Positions 35,228-44,267 of a DNA stretch of 64,000 nt are shown here, one piece after another. The notes under the pieces are model-generated. The model made no database searches, was not told the origin of the DNA, and saw nothing but the letters and a program-made list of their open reading frames with translations. This DNA comes from an uncultured Clostridia bacterium. GTDB lineage: Bacteria; Bacillota; Clostridia; Christensenellales; Borkfalkiaceae. How positions within the stretch are numbered: position 1 is the stretch's first letter; every line of letters starts with the position of its first letter. The DNA lies in NCBI GenBank assembly GCA_947595585.1, contig CANQET010000007.1, positions 39,082 to 103,081 on the forward strand. Direction: 5' to 3'. The position numbers were made by a program, and so were the translations under genes.

Positions 35228-35821
35228 ATGCTTTCACTTCTTCTTATCCCTACGTGGGGTGTCGTGCTCATCGTTGTAGCCGCCGTCCTCGTCGTCCTCG
35301 CCGTCGCCGTCGTCTGCTGGTACGTCCGCTGCTACAACGCCCTCAAGTCGCTCATCAATAAGTGCGACGAAGCGTGGTCGACGATCGATATCCAGCTCAA
35401 GAAGCGCTACGACCTCATCCCCAACCTCGTCGAGACGGTGAAGGGCTATGCCGCCCACGAGAGCACCACGCTCGAGAAGGTCATCGCGGCGAGAAATTCC
35501 GCGATCTCGGCAAAGGGCGATGAAAAGATCGCGGCCGAGAATGCGCTCTCGGGCACCTTAAAATCCATCTTCGCCCTCAGCGAGGCCTATCCCGACCTCA
35601 AGGCGAATACCTCGTTTTCCGAGCTTCAGCGCCAACTCGAGGGCATCGAGCAGGAACTCGCCGCGGCCAGAAGATATTATAACGGCGTGATCAAGAGCTT
35701 CAACACCAAGATCGACCTCTTCCCTTCCAACCTCGTCGCAAAGCGCATGAAGCTCGAAAAGCGCAAATACTTCGAACTCGACGACGCCGCCGAGCGCCAA
35801 AACGTGAAGGTCAGCTTCTGA
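35228..35821 (+). CDS. LemA-family protein
   Basis: 197 residues, ribosome site TTTTGGAGGT. One N-terminal membrane segment (residues 8-32), then the LemA helical bundle: YNALKSLINKCDEAWSTIDIQLKKRYDLIPNLVETVKGYAAHE and ARRYYNGVIKSFNTKIDLFPSN. Known family role is poorly defined; LemA genes usually precede DUF2207 or TPM-domain genes, as here, one base apart. Probably part of an envelope-associated complex with that protein. Confidence 0.95.
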   Translation: MLSLLLIPTWGVVLIVVAAVLVVLAVAVVCWYVRCYNALKSLINKCDEAWSTIDIQLKKRYDLIPNLVETVKGYAAHESTTLEKVIAARNSAISAKGDEKIAAENALSGTLKSIFALSEAYPDLKANTSFSELQRQLEGIEQELAAARRYYNGVIKSFNTKIDLFPSNLVAKRMKLEKRKYFELDDAAERQNVKVSF

Positions 35822-35822
35822 T

Positions 35823-37679
35823 ATGAAACACTTAAAATTCATCGCCGCGGGGCTATGTCTGCTCGCGGCAGGCCTTCTTTTTTTGGGGATCGGGGCGCCT
35901 CGCATGCCCGCTTCGGCCTACAGCTCCGCCGATTTCAAGATCTCCGATTACGGCGTCACGATGACCGTCTTTCGGGATCGGACGGTGGAAGTCGAAGAAG
36001 TTCTCGAAGTCACCTACCTCCGCGATTGCCACGGCATCATCCGCGACCTTCCGATCGACAAGGGGGTACGCTATCAAAATATCAAGGCCCTGCGCGACGG
36101 AAAGTCCTTCTCTTCCCACAGTGAAAACGATGCGGCGAACCTTCTCTCCATCTACCTCGGGAGCCGCCTCGATCCCGTAGACCGCGGGGAGACGCATACC
36201 TATACGCTCACCTATACCATGCTCGTCCCCGCGCTCGAAGAGGAGGGGTATCTGCCGCTCGACGTCCTCGGGCAGGATTGGCAGGCGGAGATCGATGCGT
36301 TCTCGGCCACGGTGAGTTTTCCCGAAGGGCTTGCAAGCTACAAAGTCCATCGCGGCTCCTCGATCCTCGAAAAGGACTACTTCGAAGAACGCAGCGGAAA
36401 TACGATCACGCTCGGCGCCGTATCGCTCGGCGCCAACGCGGGCATCACGCTCGATCTCGTGTTCGAAGCGGGGGTGCTCACGTCTGCCCCCGCCGATCTC
36501 ACGCCGCTCTGGGTCGTGCTCGCGGGCCTCGGCGTCTTCGCGCTCATGATGCTCCTCAAGACCTTTGTCTGCGGAAGCGCCGTCATCACGCATACCGTCA
36601 ACTTCACCGCGCCCGATGAGATGGACCCGCTCAAGATGGGGAACATCATCGATAACAAGGTGGACTCCGAAGACCTCGGCGCCCTCATCTTTTGGTTCGC
36701 GGCAGGCGGGTATCTTACGATCGACGCGAGCGAAGATAAAGACGACCCCAAGCTCATTTCGACGGGCAAGCCCCTTCCCGACGATATGCCCGCCCACCTC
36801 GTGCAATACTACCGCGGCGTGTTCGCCCTCGGGACGACGGTCCGCATGAACGATTTCATCAACACCTTCTACCGCACGGCCGACGTCGTCAAGCGGCAGG
36901 TGAAGGATGCGAGCGGGGAGCTCTATACAAGGCGCAGCCGCACGATCTCCGTGCTCTGCGGGATCCTTGCCGTCCTCCTCACGGGCGGACTTCTCACGCT
37001 CCTTGCGATGCTCTCCGTCGGGCAGTTCTACTTCTATTGGTCGCCGATCGCCTTCTGCGCCGTCTCCTGTGCGCTCTCGGCCTCTTGCTTGAGCGTCGTC
37101 ACCATGCGCCGCTACAAGTGGAAGCTTGCAAAGCGCATCTTCTGCAGCTTGGGCGGCCTGCTCCTCGGGCTCGTGCCGATGTTGTTCCTGTGGTATTTCG
37201 CGGGGGAATGCGCCGCGTTCGGCAAACTTGCGATCTATCTCGGGATCGCGGTCTCCGACCTGCTCGGGGCATACGCGGGGAGCATGATCGCACGCACCGA
37301 TGCTTACAGCGCGAAGCTCGGCGAGATCTTGGGCTTCAAAGATTTTCTCGTCTTCACCGAAAAAGATCGCATCGAAGCCCTGCTCGAGGAACAGCCCGAG
37401 CTCTTCTACCGCCTTCTGCCCTATGCACAGGTCTTGGGCGTCACCGAGAAGTGGACGGAGAAGTTCGAAGGCATCGACCTTGCGCCGCCCACGTATTATT
37501 CGTGCAGCGACGCCGTCTTCTCCGCCGTCGTCTGGAATTCGCTCTTCCGCAGCATGAACGTGCGCATGGGCACGGCGATGACGTCCCGCCCCAACAATCA
37601 CGGAGGGGGGTACAGCGGAAGTTCGGGCGGAGGGCACGTCGGCGGCGGCTTCGGCGGCGGCGGCGGAAGAAGTTTTTAG
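35823..37679 (+). CDS. DUF2207 membrane protein
   Basis: 618 residues. Signal peptide to about residue 33 (ending PASAYS), an extracytoplasmic beta-rich DUF2207 domain beginning FKISDYGVTMTVFRDRTVEVEEVLEV and including CHGIIRDLPID, a membrane segment near 225-247, a cytoplasmic domain, two or three more segments in 380-475, and a C-terminal tail that is almost only glycine and serine with GGGFGGGGGRSF. That glycine tail is typical of these LemA partners. One base after lemA. Function unknown; glpK follows after ten bases. Confidence 0.88.
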   Translation: MKHLKFIAAGLCLLAAGLLFLGIGAPRMPASAYSSADFKISDYGVTMTVFRDRTVEVEEVLEVTYLRDCHGIIRDLPIDKGVRYQNIKALRDGKSFSSHSENDAANLLSIYLGSRLDPVDRGETHTYTLTYTMLVPALEEEGYLPLDVLGQDWQAEIDAFSATVSFPEGLASYKVHRGSSILEKDYFEERSGNTITLGAVSLGANAGITLDLVFEAGVLTSAPADLTPLWVVLAGLGVFALMMLLKTFVCGSAVITHTVNFTAPDEMDPLKMGNIIDNKVDSEDLGALIFWFAAGGYLTIDASEDKDDPKLISTGKPLPDDMPAHLVQYYRGVFALGTTVRMNDFINTFYRTADVVKRQVKDASGELYTRRSRTISVLCGILAVLLTGGLLTLLAMLSVGQFYFYWSPIAFCAVSCALSASCLSVVTMRRYKWKLAKRIFCSLGGLLLGLVPMLFLWYFAGECAAFGKLAIYLGIAVSDLLGAYAGSMIARTDAYSAKLGEILGFKDFLVFTEKDRIEALLEEQPELFYRLLPYAQVLGVTEKWTEKFEGIDLAPPTYYSCSDAVFSAVVWNSLFRSMNVRMGTAMTSRPNNHGGGYSGSSGGGHVGGGFGGGGGRSF

Positions 37680-37689
37680 CGAGGTACAT

Positions 37690-39156
37690 ATGAAATACAT
37701 CATCGCACTCGACGCAGGTACGACGAGCATCCGCGCATTTCTCTATGACATCGCGGCGGGGAAGTTCGTCTACCGCGCACAGCAGGAGGTCGAAAGCTCC
37801 TACCCGCACCCCGGTTGGGTGGAACAGAGCGCCGAGGAGATCTACTTCAAGGCGGCCTACGTCCTCTCCGATTGCGCCCGCGTCGCCGGGGGATCGGTCG
37901 CGGGGATCGGCATCACCAATCAGCGGGAGACCGTCGTCGCGTGGAATGCGAAGACGGGGGAGCCCATCTGCCCTGCGATCGTCTGGCAATGCCGCAGGAC
38001 GAGCGCCGAATGCGCCGCGATCCCCAAGGAAGACGCCCTGCGCATCAAGGCGAAGACGGGCCTTCTTCCCGACGCCTACTTCTCCGCGAGCAAGCTCCGC
38101 TGGATCCTTCAAAACGTCCCCGGGGCGCAGGCGCTTGCTGCGGCGGGAAAGCTCCGTGCGGGCACCGTCGATACCTACCTCATCTGGAAACTCACGGGCG
38201 GCACTTCCTTCGTGACCGACGTCACCAACGCCTCCCGCACCATGCTTTTTGACCTGCACACCTGCGCTTGGGATGAAGATCTCCTCGCCTATTTCGGGAT
38301 CCCGCAGGGGGTCCTCCCCGAAGTACGCGCTTCCGACGCCGTGATGGGGGAAATGCAGCTCGGCGGCGGGAAAGTCCCCATCGCGGGCGTGATGGGGGAT
38401 CAGCAGGCGGCGCTGTTCGGGCAGGCTTGCCGCAGCGCGGGCGACGGAAAGATCACCTACGGCACCGGGCTCTTTTTGCTCTTCCCCACGGGGGAGCAGC
38501 CCGTCTTTTCCGAACACGGCCTCCTCACGACGGTCGCGGGCGAAGTGGGCGGCAAGCGGACGTATGCGCTTGAGGGAAGCGTCTTCCATGCGGGAAGCTC
38601 GGTGAAGTGGCTGCGCGACGAGATGGGGCTCATCTCCTCGGCGGAGGAGACCGACCGCCTCGCCCGCAGCGTGGAAGATACGGGCGGCGTCTTTTTCGTC
38701 CCCGCGTTTACGGGGCTGGGCGCTCCCTTCTGGGATCCCGAAGCCCGTGCGCTCTTTTCGGGGATCACGCGGGGGACGCGGCGGGAGCACATCGTGCGCG
38801 CCGTCCTCGAGAGCATTGCCTACGGCGCCCGCGACCTCACCGATTGCATGAAGCAGGATAGCGGCATTAAGCTCTCTTCGGTGAAGTGCGACGGCGGAGC
38901 TTCTTCCAACGATTTTCTGATGCAATTTCAGGCCGACGTCTTGGGGATCCCCGTCGATCGCCCCGTCGAGCGGGAGAGCACGGCCCTCGGCGCCGCCTTC
39001 CTGTGTGCGCTCGCCCTCGGCCTTATGGGGGAAGCGGAGCTGCTTTCTTCCCGCCGCGCGGAGCGTATCTTCACGCCCACGCTTGCGAGGGACCGCTTCG
39101 ACGGGCTGTATGCGGAGTACCGCCGTGCCGTCGCCCGTGCCCGCAGCGGAAATTGA
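37690..39156 (+). CDS. glpK: Glycerol kinase
   Basis: 488 residues, the family's usual size. FGGY kinase: LDAGTTSIRAFLYD (ATP phosphate loop), GWVEQSAEEI, GITNQRETVVAWNAKTG (substrate), GDQQAALFGQ with the catalytic aspartate, ITYGTGLFLL and the C-terminal VKCDGGASSNDFLMQFQADVLG. Phosphorylates glycerol to glycerol 3-phosphate. Ribosome site GAGGT. No glycerol facilitator or GlpO next to it; gpsA, which makes the same product, is at 48.7 kb. A terminator follows. Confidence 0.93.
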   Translation: MKYIIALDAGTTSIRAFLYDIAAGKFVYRAQQEVESSYPHPGWVEQSAEEIYFKAAYVLSDCARVAGGSVAGIGITNQRETVVAWNAKTGEPICPAIVWQCRRTSAECAAIPKEDALRIKAKTGLLPDAYFSASKLRWILQNVPGAQALAAAGKLRAGTVDTYLIWKLTGGTSFVTDVTNASRTMLFDLHTCAWDEDLLAYFGIPQGVLPEVRASDAVMGEMQLGGGKVPIAGVMGDQQAALFGQACRSAGDGKITYGTGLFLLFPTGEQPVFSEHGLLTTVAGEVGGKRTYALEGSVFHAGSSVKWLRDEMGLISSAEETDRLARSVEDTGGVFFVPAFTGLGAPFWDPEARALFSGITRGTRREHIVRAVLESIAYGARDLTDCMKQDSGIKLSSVKCDGGASSNDFLMQFQADVLGIPVDRPVERESTALGAAFLCALALGLMGEAELLSSRRAERIFTPTLARDRFDGLYAEYRRAVARARSGN

Positions 39157-39177
39157 TCGCAAGTACAACAAACTTTC

Positions 39178-39206
39178 GGCCCCTTCCCATAGCGGAAGGG
39201 GCCTTT
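39178..39206 (+). terminator. Terminator after glpK
   Basis: GGCCCCTTCC (39178-39187) / GGAAGGGGCC (39194-39203), loop of six bases, then TTT. Confidence 0.82.
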
Positions 39207-39270
39207 CGTCACCCGAAATCTTGTTTCCGCGTACGATGAAGTACGCCCCAAGGGGCGCAGGAGGGGAATT

Positions 39271-40608
39271 TTGGGCAAATATTTCGGTACGGACGGCTTC
39301 CGCGGGCGGGCAAACGAGACGCTCACGGCCATTCACGCATTTCGGGTGGGGCGCTTCCTCGGGCGGCACTTCTCCCGCGGGAAGGAGGGCCGCGCGCGCA
39401 TCCTCATCGGGAAGGATACCCGCCGCTCTTCGTATATGCTCGAATACTCGCTCGCCGCGGGCGCGACGGCTTCGGGCGCCGACGTCTATCTCATGCATGT
39501 GACGACGACGCCCTCGGTCTCCTTCATCACCCGCACGGAGGGCTTCGATTGCGGCGTGATGATCTCGGCGAGCCACAATCCCTATCGCGACAACGGCATC
39601 AAGCTGTTCAACGCCGAGGGGGAGAAGCTCGAGGACCGCACGGAGAAGCTCGTCGAGGCCTTTCTCGAGGGCGGCTCTCTTCCGCTCGCGACGGGGGAGG
39701 AGATCGGGCGGACGATCGACTATGTCGCGGGGCGCAACCGCTACCTTGCCTACCTTCTCGCCCTGCCCCGCACTTCCTTCCGCGGCGTCCGCGTGGGGCT
39801 TGATGCGGCCAACGGGAGCGCCTTCATGCTCGCCAAGACGGTCTTCGACGCCTTGGGTGCGACGACGGTGACGATCGGCGCCTCGCCCGATGGATGCAAC
39901 ATCAATGCGGGCTGCGGTTCCACCCATCCCGAGGCGCTCTCCGCCCTCGTCAAGGCGCAGGCGCTCGACCTCGGCTTTTCCTTCGACGGCGACGCCGACC
40001 GCTGTATCCTCGTCGACGAGCGGGGCACCGTCCGCGACGGAGACGCCATGCTCTTCTTGCTCGCGAAGAGCATGAAGGCGGGCGGGGAACTCGATGAAAA
40101 CGCCATCGTCGCCACGCAGATGAGCAACCTCGGCCTCGAGAAGAGCCTCGCGCGGGAGGGCGTGCGCGTCTTCCGCACCGACGTCGGCGACCGCTTCGTC
40201 TATGAAGAGATGCTCCGCCGCGGCTGTATGCTCGGCGGGGAGAACTCGGGGCACATCATCTTCCGCAAATACGCCCGCACGGGCGACGGCATCCTCACAG
40301 CCCTTCGCATCATGGAGACGGCCCTTCACCTGCAGTGTTCGGCCTCCATGCTCGCCGAGGGATATTTTTCGCTGCCGCAAGTCGTGCGAAGCGTCCCCGC
40401 ACACGACCGCAAGCGCATCCTCGCCCACGAGAAGATGAAGGCGGCCATGCGGGAGGCCGAAGCTCTTCTTCGCGGCGGAAGAGTGCTCGTCCGCGCTTCG
40501 GGGACGGAGGAGGTCATCCGCATCCTCGCAGAGGGGGAAGACCCCTCGGCGTGTGAGGCGGCGGTGAGTATTGTGGAGCGTGCGGTGAGCGCCGCGGGAG
40601 AAAGCTGA
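39271..40608 (+). CDS. glmM: Phosphoglucosamine mutase
   Basis: 445 residues beginning with TTG; the ribosome site GGAGGGGA (39260-39267) and the standard N-terminus KYFGTDGFRG fix this start. Converts glucosamine 6-phosphate to glucosamine 1-phosphate for UDP-GlcNAc. Active serine Ser101 in MISASHNPYRDNGIK, metal loop FDGDADRC, GENSGHII and phosphate loop VRASGTEEVIRI. The glmS start overlaps its stop by one base, so the two steps that lead from fructose 6-phosphate to glucosamine 1-phosphate are made together. Confidence 0.97.
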   Translation: MGKYFGTDGFRGRANETLTAIHAFRVGRFLGRHFSRGKEGRARILIGKDTRRSSYMLEYSLAAGATASGADVYLMHVTTTPSVSFITRTEGFDCGVMISASHNPYRDNGIKLFNAEGEKLEDRTEKLVEAFLEGGSLPLATGEEIGRTIDYVAGRNRYLAYLLALPRTSFRGVRVGLDAANGSAFMLAKTVFDALGATTVTIGASPDGCNINAGCGSTHPEALSALVKAQALDLGFSFDGDADRCILVDERGTVRDGDAMLFLLAKSMKAGGELDENAIVATQMSNLGLEKSLAREGVRVFRTDVGDRFVYEEMLRRGCMLGGENSGHIIFRKYARTGDGILTALRIMETALHLQCSASMLAEGYFSLPQVVRSVPAHDRKRILAHEKMKAAMREAEALLRGGRVLVRASGTEEVIRILAEGEDPSACEAAVSIVERAVSAAGES

Positions 40609-42365
40609 TGTGCGGCATCGTCGGCTACATCGGAAAACGGCAGGCGGCGCCCATCCTGCTCGAGGGACTGAAGCGGCTCGAATATCGGGGCTACGATTCG
40701 GCGGGCATCGCCGTCTTCCATGCGGGCGAGCTCTTTCTCATGAAGCGCAAGGGAAGCGTGCGGGCGCTCTCCCGTGCCAAGGGGGCAGAGGGGAGCCTCG
40801 GGATCGGCCACACCCGCTGGGCGACGCACGGCGCCCCTTCGGCAAGGAATGCGCATCCGCACGTCTACCGTAACATCGTGCTCGTCCACAACGGCATCAT
40901 CGAAAACGCCGAAGATCTGCGCCGCGAATGCCTCGCGCGGGGGGAGCGCTTCGCTTCGGAGACGGACAGCGAAGTCATTGCCCATCTCATCGCCCATGTC
41001 TACCGCGGCGACCTGCTTTGCGCCGTGCGGGAGAGCTGCAGCCGCCTCGAAGGCGCATATGCGCTCGCCGTCATGTGCAAAGAGGAGGAGCGGATCGTCT
41101 GCGTACGGCAGAAAAGCCCGCTCGTCGTGGCGGAGGAAGATGGGGAGCAGTTCGTCGCGAGCGATCTTCCCGCCCTTGCGGGAAAGGCGGAAAGGGCGTA
41201 CGTACTATGCGACGGAGAGTATGTTTCCCTCGGGAAGGCGCTCACGTTTTACGACAGCGCCCTGAATCCCATCGAAAAAGCCCCCGAAAAGGGGCAACAG
41301 GCGCAAGATAGTGCGGCAAAGGGGAGAGGGCACTTTATGTTGCGGGAGATGGCCGAGATCCCCGCTGCAATGGCAAAAACCGCCCAAAACTTCGAGAAAG
41401 AGTACCAAAATAGCGGGTTATGCGAAGTACTATGTCACGCAGAGTACATCGATATCATCGCCTGCGGGACGGCTTATCATGCCGGTCTGTGCGCAAAATA
41501 CGCCATCGAGGCCGCCGTGCGCATCCCCGTCCGCGTGAGCGTCGCGAGCGAGTACCGCTACATGGATCCCATCGTGAAAAGGGGCACCCTCGCCGTCGCC
41601 ATATCCCAGAGCGGAGAGACGGCGGATACCCTCGCCGCCGCGCAGCTCGCAAAGGCAAAGGGGGCAAACCTTCTTGCGATCGTAAACGTACAGAGCTCCT
41701 CGCTCTCCCGCATCGCGGAGCACGTCCTCATGACGTATGCGGGGCAGGAGGTCGCCGTCGCGGCGACCAAGAGCTTCAATGCCCAGCTTATGGCGCTCTA
41801 TCTGCTTACGGAGAAACTCGCGCGTGCGAAGGGCCGAACGCTTTCTCTTCCGCCCCTTGCCAAGGCCGCGAAGGAGGCGCTCGTGCGCTCGGAAGCCGTG
41901 CGCGCATGGGCGGAGCGCTTCGCCGCAGCACGCGATGCGATCTTCATCGGGCGGGGCGCCGACTATTGCACCGCCCTCGAGGGAAGCCTCAAACTCAAGG
42001 AGATCACCTATCTTCCGAGCGAGGGTTACCCCGCGGGGGAACTCAAGCACGGCACGCTCGCCCTCATCGGGGAAGATACGCCCGTCGTTGCCGTCGTCAC
42101 CGAGGAGGGGACGGCCCGCAAGACCATGAACGCCGTGCATGAAGTGGCGGCCCGCAGCGGGAAAGTGTTCCTTGTCACGATGTTTGCGGAGCTCTGCAAG
42201 GAGAAGGAAGTCTTTGCCTCGCTTCTCCTGCCCAAGACTTCGGGGCTGTTCTCGCCCGCCGTCGCCGTCATCCCCCTCCAGAAGCTCGCCTATCATACGG
42301 CCCTCGCCCGCGGCAACGACCCCGATAAGCCCCGCAACCTCGCAAAATCCGTCACGGTAGAATAA
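40608..42365 (+). CDS. glmS: Glutamine-fructose-6-phosphate aminotransferase
   Basis: 585 residues. N-terminal glutaminase with nucleophile Cys2 (MCGIVGYIG), RLEYRGYDSAG and GHTRWATHG; two sugar isomerase domains with SQSGETADT and GRGADYCTALEGSLKLKEITY; C-terminal KPRNLAKSVTVE. Makes glucosamine 6-phosphate for the wall. Slightly short compared with 600-610 because of the linker around residues 220-250. No glmS ribozyme can precede it since its start overlaps glmM. Its product is what the nagAB operon degrades, so the two must be controlled in opposite ways. Confidence 0.97.
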   Translation: MCGIVGYIGKRQAAPILLEGLKRLEYRGYDSAGIAVFHAGELFLMKRKGSVRALSRAKGAEGSLGIGHTRWATHGAPSARNAHPHVYRNIVLVHNGIIENAEDLRRECLARGERFASETDSEVIAHLIAHVYRGDLLCAVRESCSRLEGAYALAVMCKEEERIVCVRQKSPLVVAEEDGEQFVASDLPALAGKAERAYVLCDGEYVSLGKALTFYDSALNPIEKAPEKGQQAQDSAAKGRGHFMLREMAEIPAAMAKTAQNFEKEYQNSGLCEVLCHAEYIDIIACGTAYHAGLCAKYAIEAAVRIPVRVSVASEYRYMDPIVKRGTLAVAISQSGETADTLAAAQLAKAKGANLLAIVNVQSSSLSRIAEHVLMTYAGQEVAVAATKSFNAQLMALYLLTEKLARAKGRTLSLPPLAKAAKEALVRSEAVRAWAERFAAARDAIFIGRGADYCTALEGSLKLKEITYLPSEGYPAGELKHGTLALIGEDTPVVAVVTEEGTARKTMNAVHEVAARSGKVFLVTMFAELCKEKEVFASLLLPKTSGLFSPAVAVIPLQKLAYHTALARGNDPDKPRNLAKSVTVE

Positions 42366-42369
42366 ACGA

Positions 42370-42400
42370 ACCCCCCTGCCGCCTTCCGCAGCAGGGGGGT
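42370..42400 (+). terminator. Hairpin after glmS
   Basis: ACCCCCCTGC (42370-42379) / GCAGGGGGGT (42391-42400), loop of eleven bases. No T run on either side, but its place between convergent genes fits a terminator. Confidence 0.6.
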
Positions 42401-42411
42401 CTGAAATTCGG

Positions 42412-43674
42412 TCAGTTTTCGCCCCATTCGGGCGGGTTTTCGGGCCGTGAGGCGGGCTTCTCTTCCCGCTTATACGACCACTTCAACAGGATCGGCGTCA
42501 GCACGGAGGAGAGCAGGATGATGAGGAAGACGAAGGGATAGATCGCGGGATCGACGAGCCCGGCCGAGACGCCGCGGTCGGTGCAGATGAGCACGACTTC
42601 GGCACGCACCATCATGCCGAGCCCCACGCGCAGACTTTCGCTCCACTTGAATTTGCAGAGTTTGGCGCCCAAGCCGCAGCCGAGGAGCTTCCCGAGCAGC
42701 GCGCAGACGACGTAGACAAGCCCAAATGCCAAGAACGGCAATGTGATCCCCTCGAAGGAGAGGTCCATGCCGATCGAGGCGAAGAAGATGGGGGAGAAGA
42801 AGAGATAGCCCATCGTATCGACTTTGCTCTCGACGTAGGGCGTCTCGGAGAGGGTGCCCCCGAGCAGGATGCCCGCGATGTATGCGCCCGTGATATCGGC
42901 GACGCCGAAGAATTTTTCGGCACAGTAGGCGTAGACGAAGCAGGCGGCGAGCGAGATGATGGGCACTCTGCGGTTATGCGGCGCCTTCCGCTCCATGAGG
43001 TCGAAGAGCTTGCGAAGCCCCACGCCGAGCGCGATCGCCACGATGAAAAAGACGACGATCTTGATCGTCACGAGCAAGGGATTGGGGCGGAACCAATCCC
43101 AGCCGCCGCCGTCCCCCGCCCCCGAGGAGAAGCCCGTGATCACGGAGAGCACGATGATGCCGATCACGTCGTCGAGCACGGCCGCGGCGACGATGGAAGT
43201 ACCCACCTTGCTATCGAGCTTTCCGAGCTCCTTTAAGACGGCGACGGTGACGGAGACCGAAGTCGCCGTGAGGATGGCGCCGTAGAAGAGCAGGGAGAGG
43301 ACGCTTGCATGGGGAAAGAAACAGTAGGCGGCGAGCGTTCCCAGCCCCATGGGCACCACGACGCCGAGCGAGGTGATGACGACGGAGGCGACGCCCGTTG
43401 CCTTGAGCTTCTTGAGGTCGGTGCCGAGGCCCGTCGAGAACATGATGAGCACGACGCCGATCTTGCTCATCACATCGAGGACGAGCTTCACCTCGTCGCC
43501 GAAGAACGCCTTCTGCAGGGGCGCCCACGGGATGTAGCGCAAGAGCCCCACGAGGATCCCCGCGAGCAGCATGCCGATGACGGCGGGCATCCCGCATTTA
43601 TGTGCGCCCAGCCCCATGAGTTTGGAGAGCAGGAGGATGAGCGCGAGTGGAAGTAAGAGTTCGAATGCTTGCAT
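42412..43674 (-). CDS. Cation:proton antiporter, CPA2 family
   Basis: 420 residues with about twelve hydrophobic segments. Opening LLLPLALILLLSKLMGLGAHKCGMPAVIGMLLAGILVG and ILTATSVSVTVAVLKELGKLDSKVG followed by AAVLDDVIGII carry the family's transport aspartates (DD). Ends in a short cytoplasmic tail; there is no TrkA-N domain, so regulation by NAD(H) binding is not expected in cis. Exchanges Na+ or K+ for protons at the membrane. Single-gene unit with its own promoter. Confidence 0.92.
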   Translation of the reverse strand: MQAFELLLPLALILLLSKLMGLGAHKCGMPAVIGMLLAGILVGLLRYIPWAPLQKAFFGDEVKLVLDVMSKIGVVLIMFSTGLGTDLKKLKATGVASVVITSLGVVVPMGLGTLAAYCFFPHASVLSLLFYGAILTATSVSVTVAVLKELGKLDSKVGTSIVAAAVLDDVIGIIVLSVITGFSSGAGDGGGWDWFRPNPLLVTIKIVVFFIVAIALGVGLRKLFDLMERKAPHNRRVPIISLAACFVYAYCAEKFFGVADITGAYIAGILLGGTLSETPYVESKVDTMGYLFFSPIFFASIGMDLSFEGITLPFLAFGLVYVVCALLGKLLGCGLGAKLCKFKWSESLRVGLGMMVRAEVVLICTDRGVSAGLVDPAIYPFVFLIILLSSVLTPILLKWSYKREEKPASRPENPPEWGEN

Positions 43675-43721
43675 ATGCAGCCTTATACTTTTATGCCTGT
43701 ATCGCTAAAGAAGCCTTCCTT

Positions 43722-43749
43722 ATTATATACTTTTTTTCTCAAAATGCAA
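43722..43749 (-). promoter_or_regulatory. Promoter of the antiporter gene
   Basis: Minus strand TTGCAT (complement 43744-43749), 16-bp spacer, TATAAT (complement 43722-43727). Confidence 0.75.
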
Positions 43750-43826
43750 CTTTTTTCGGGCTGTTTTTTATTGTTCGGGAAAATATTGCCGTACGCACGT
43801 TTTTTGGGAGTTTATCCCGCAACCGC

Positions 43827-43855
43827 TTGCAATTTTTCCGCGCTTCTGTTATAAT
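43827..43855 (+). promoter_or_regulatory. Promoter giving a leaderless mrnC transcript
   Basis: TTGCAA (43827-43832), 17-bp spacer, TATAAT (43850-43855). The ATG of mrnC begins seven bases after the -10 box, where the transcript should start. Confidence 0.82.
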
Positions 43856-43862
43856 GTAGATA

Positions 43863-44264
43863 ATGTTGGATTTTCAGACGCCCGTCGAAAAAGAACGGGT
43901 CCGCCGAATGAATGCCGTCGTCCTCGCCTTTGTGGGCGACGCCGTCTATACGCTCTATGTGCGCAGGCAGCTTGCCCTCGAGCACGGGGAGAAGACGGGG
44001 GCGCTCAATAAGCGTGCGAGCGAACGGGTCTCCGCACACGGCCAGAGCCTTGCGCTTGAGGCCATCCTTCCCCGTCTCACGGAGGAGGAAGACGAGATCT
44101 ACCGCCGCGGCAGGAACGCCAAAAAGCCCACCAAGAGCAAAAACGCCTCTGTGGCGGAATACGTCCGCTCGACGGGCTTCGAGGCACTCATCGGATATCT
44201 CTATCTCACGGGGCAGGAAGCGCGCATCGCCGAGCTCTTCTTCCCCGAAATGCGGGGCGAATAA
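43863..44264 (+). CDS. mrnC: Mini-ribonuclease III
   Basis: 133 residues, the family's size. RNase III catalytic domain without the double-stranded RNA-binding domain; trims 23S rRNA ends. LAFVGDAVYTLYVR with Asp26, YRRGRNAK, and STGFEALIGYLYL with Glu107 are the active-site segments. No ribosome site; the promoter's -10 box ends seven bases before the ATG, so the mRNA is probably leaderless. The rlmB gene follows after three bases and sigH overlaps that, the conserved Firmicutes order. Confidence 0.96.
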   Translation: MLDFQTPVEKERVRRMNAVVLAFVGDAVYTLYVRRQLALEHGEKTGALNKRASERVSAHGQSLALEAILPRLTEEEDEIYRRGRNAKKPTKSKNASVAEYVRSTGFEALIGYLYLTGQEARIAELFFPEMRGE

Positions 44265-44267
44265 CAT

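Noticed and set aside
37441..40428. 995-codon open frame on the minus strand over glpK and glmM
   Set aside because: Both plus-strand genes are complete with all active-site motifs; the antisense frame is low-complexity and rich in Arg, Glu, Gly and Asp.
40550..40607. glmS ribozyme
   Set aside because: The glmS start overlaps glmM, leaving no leader to hold it.
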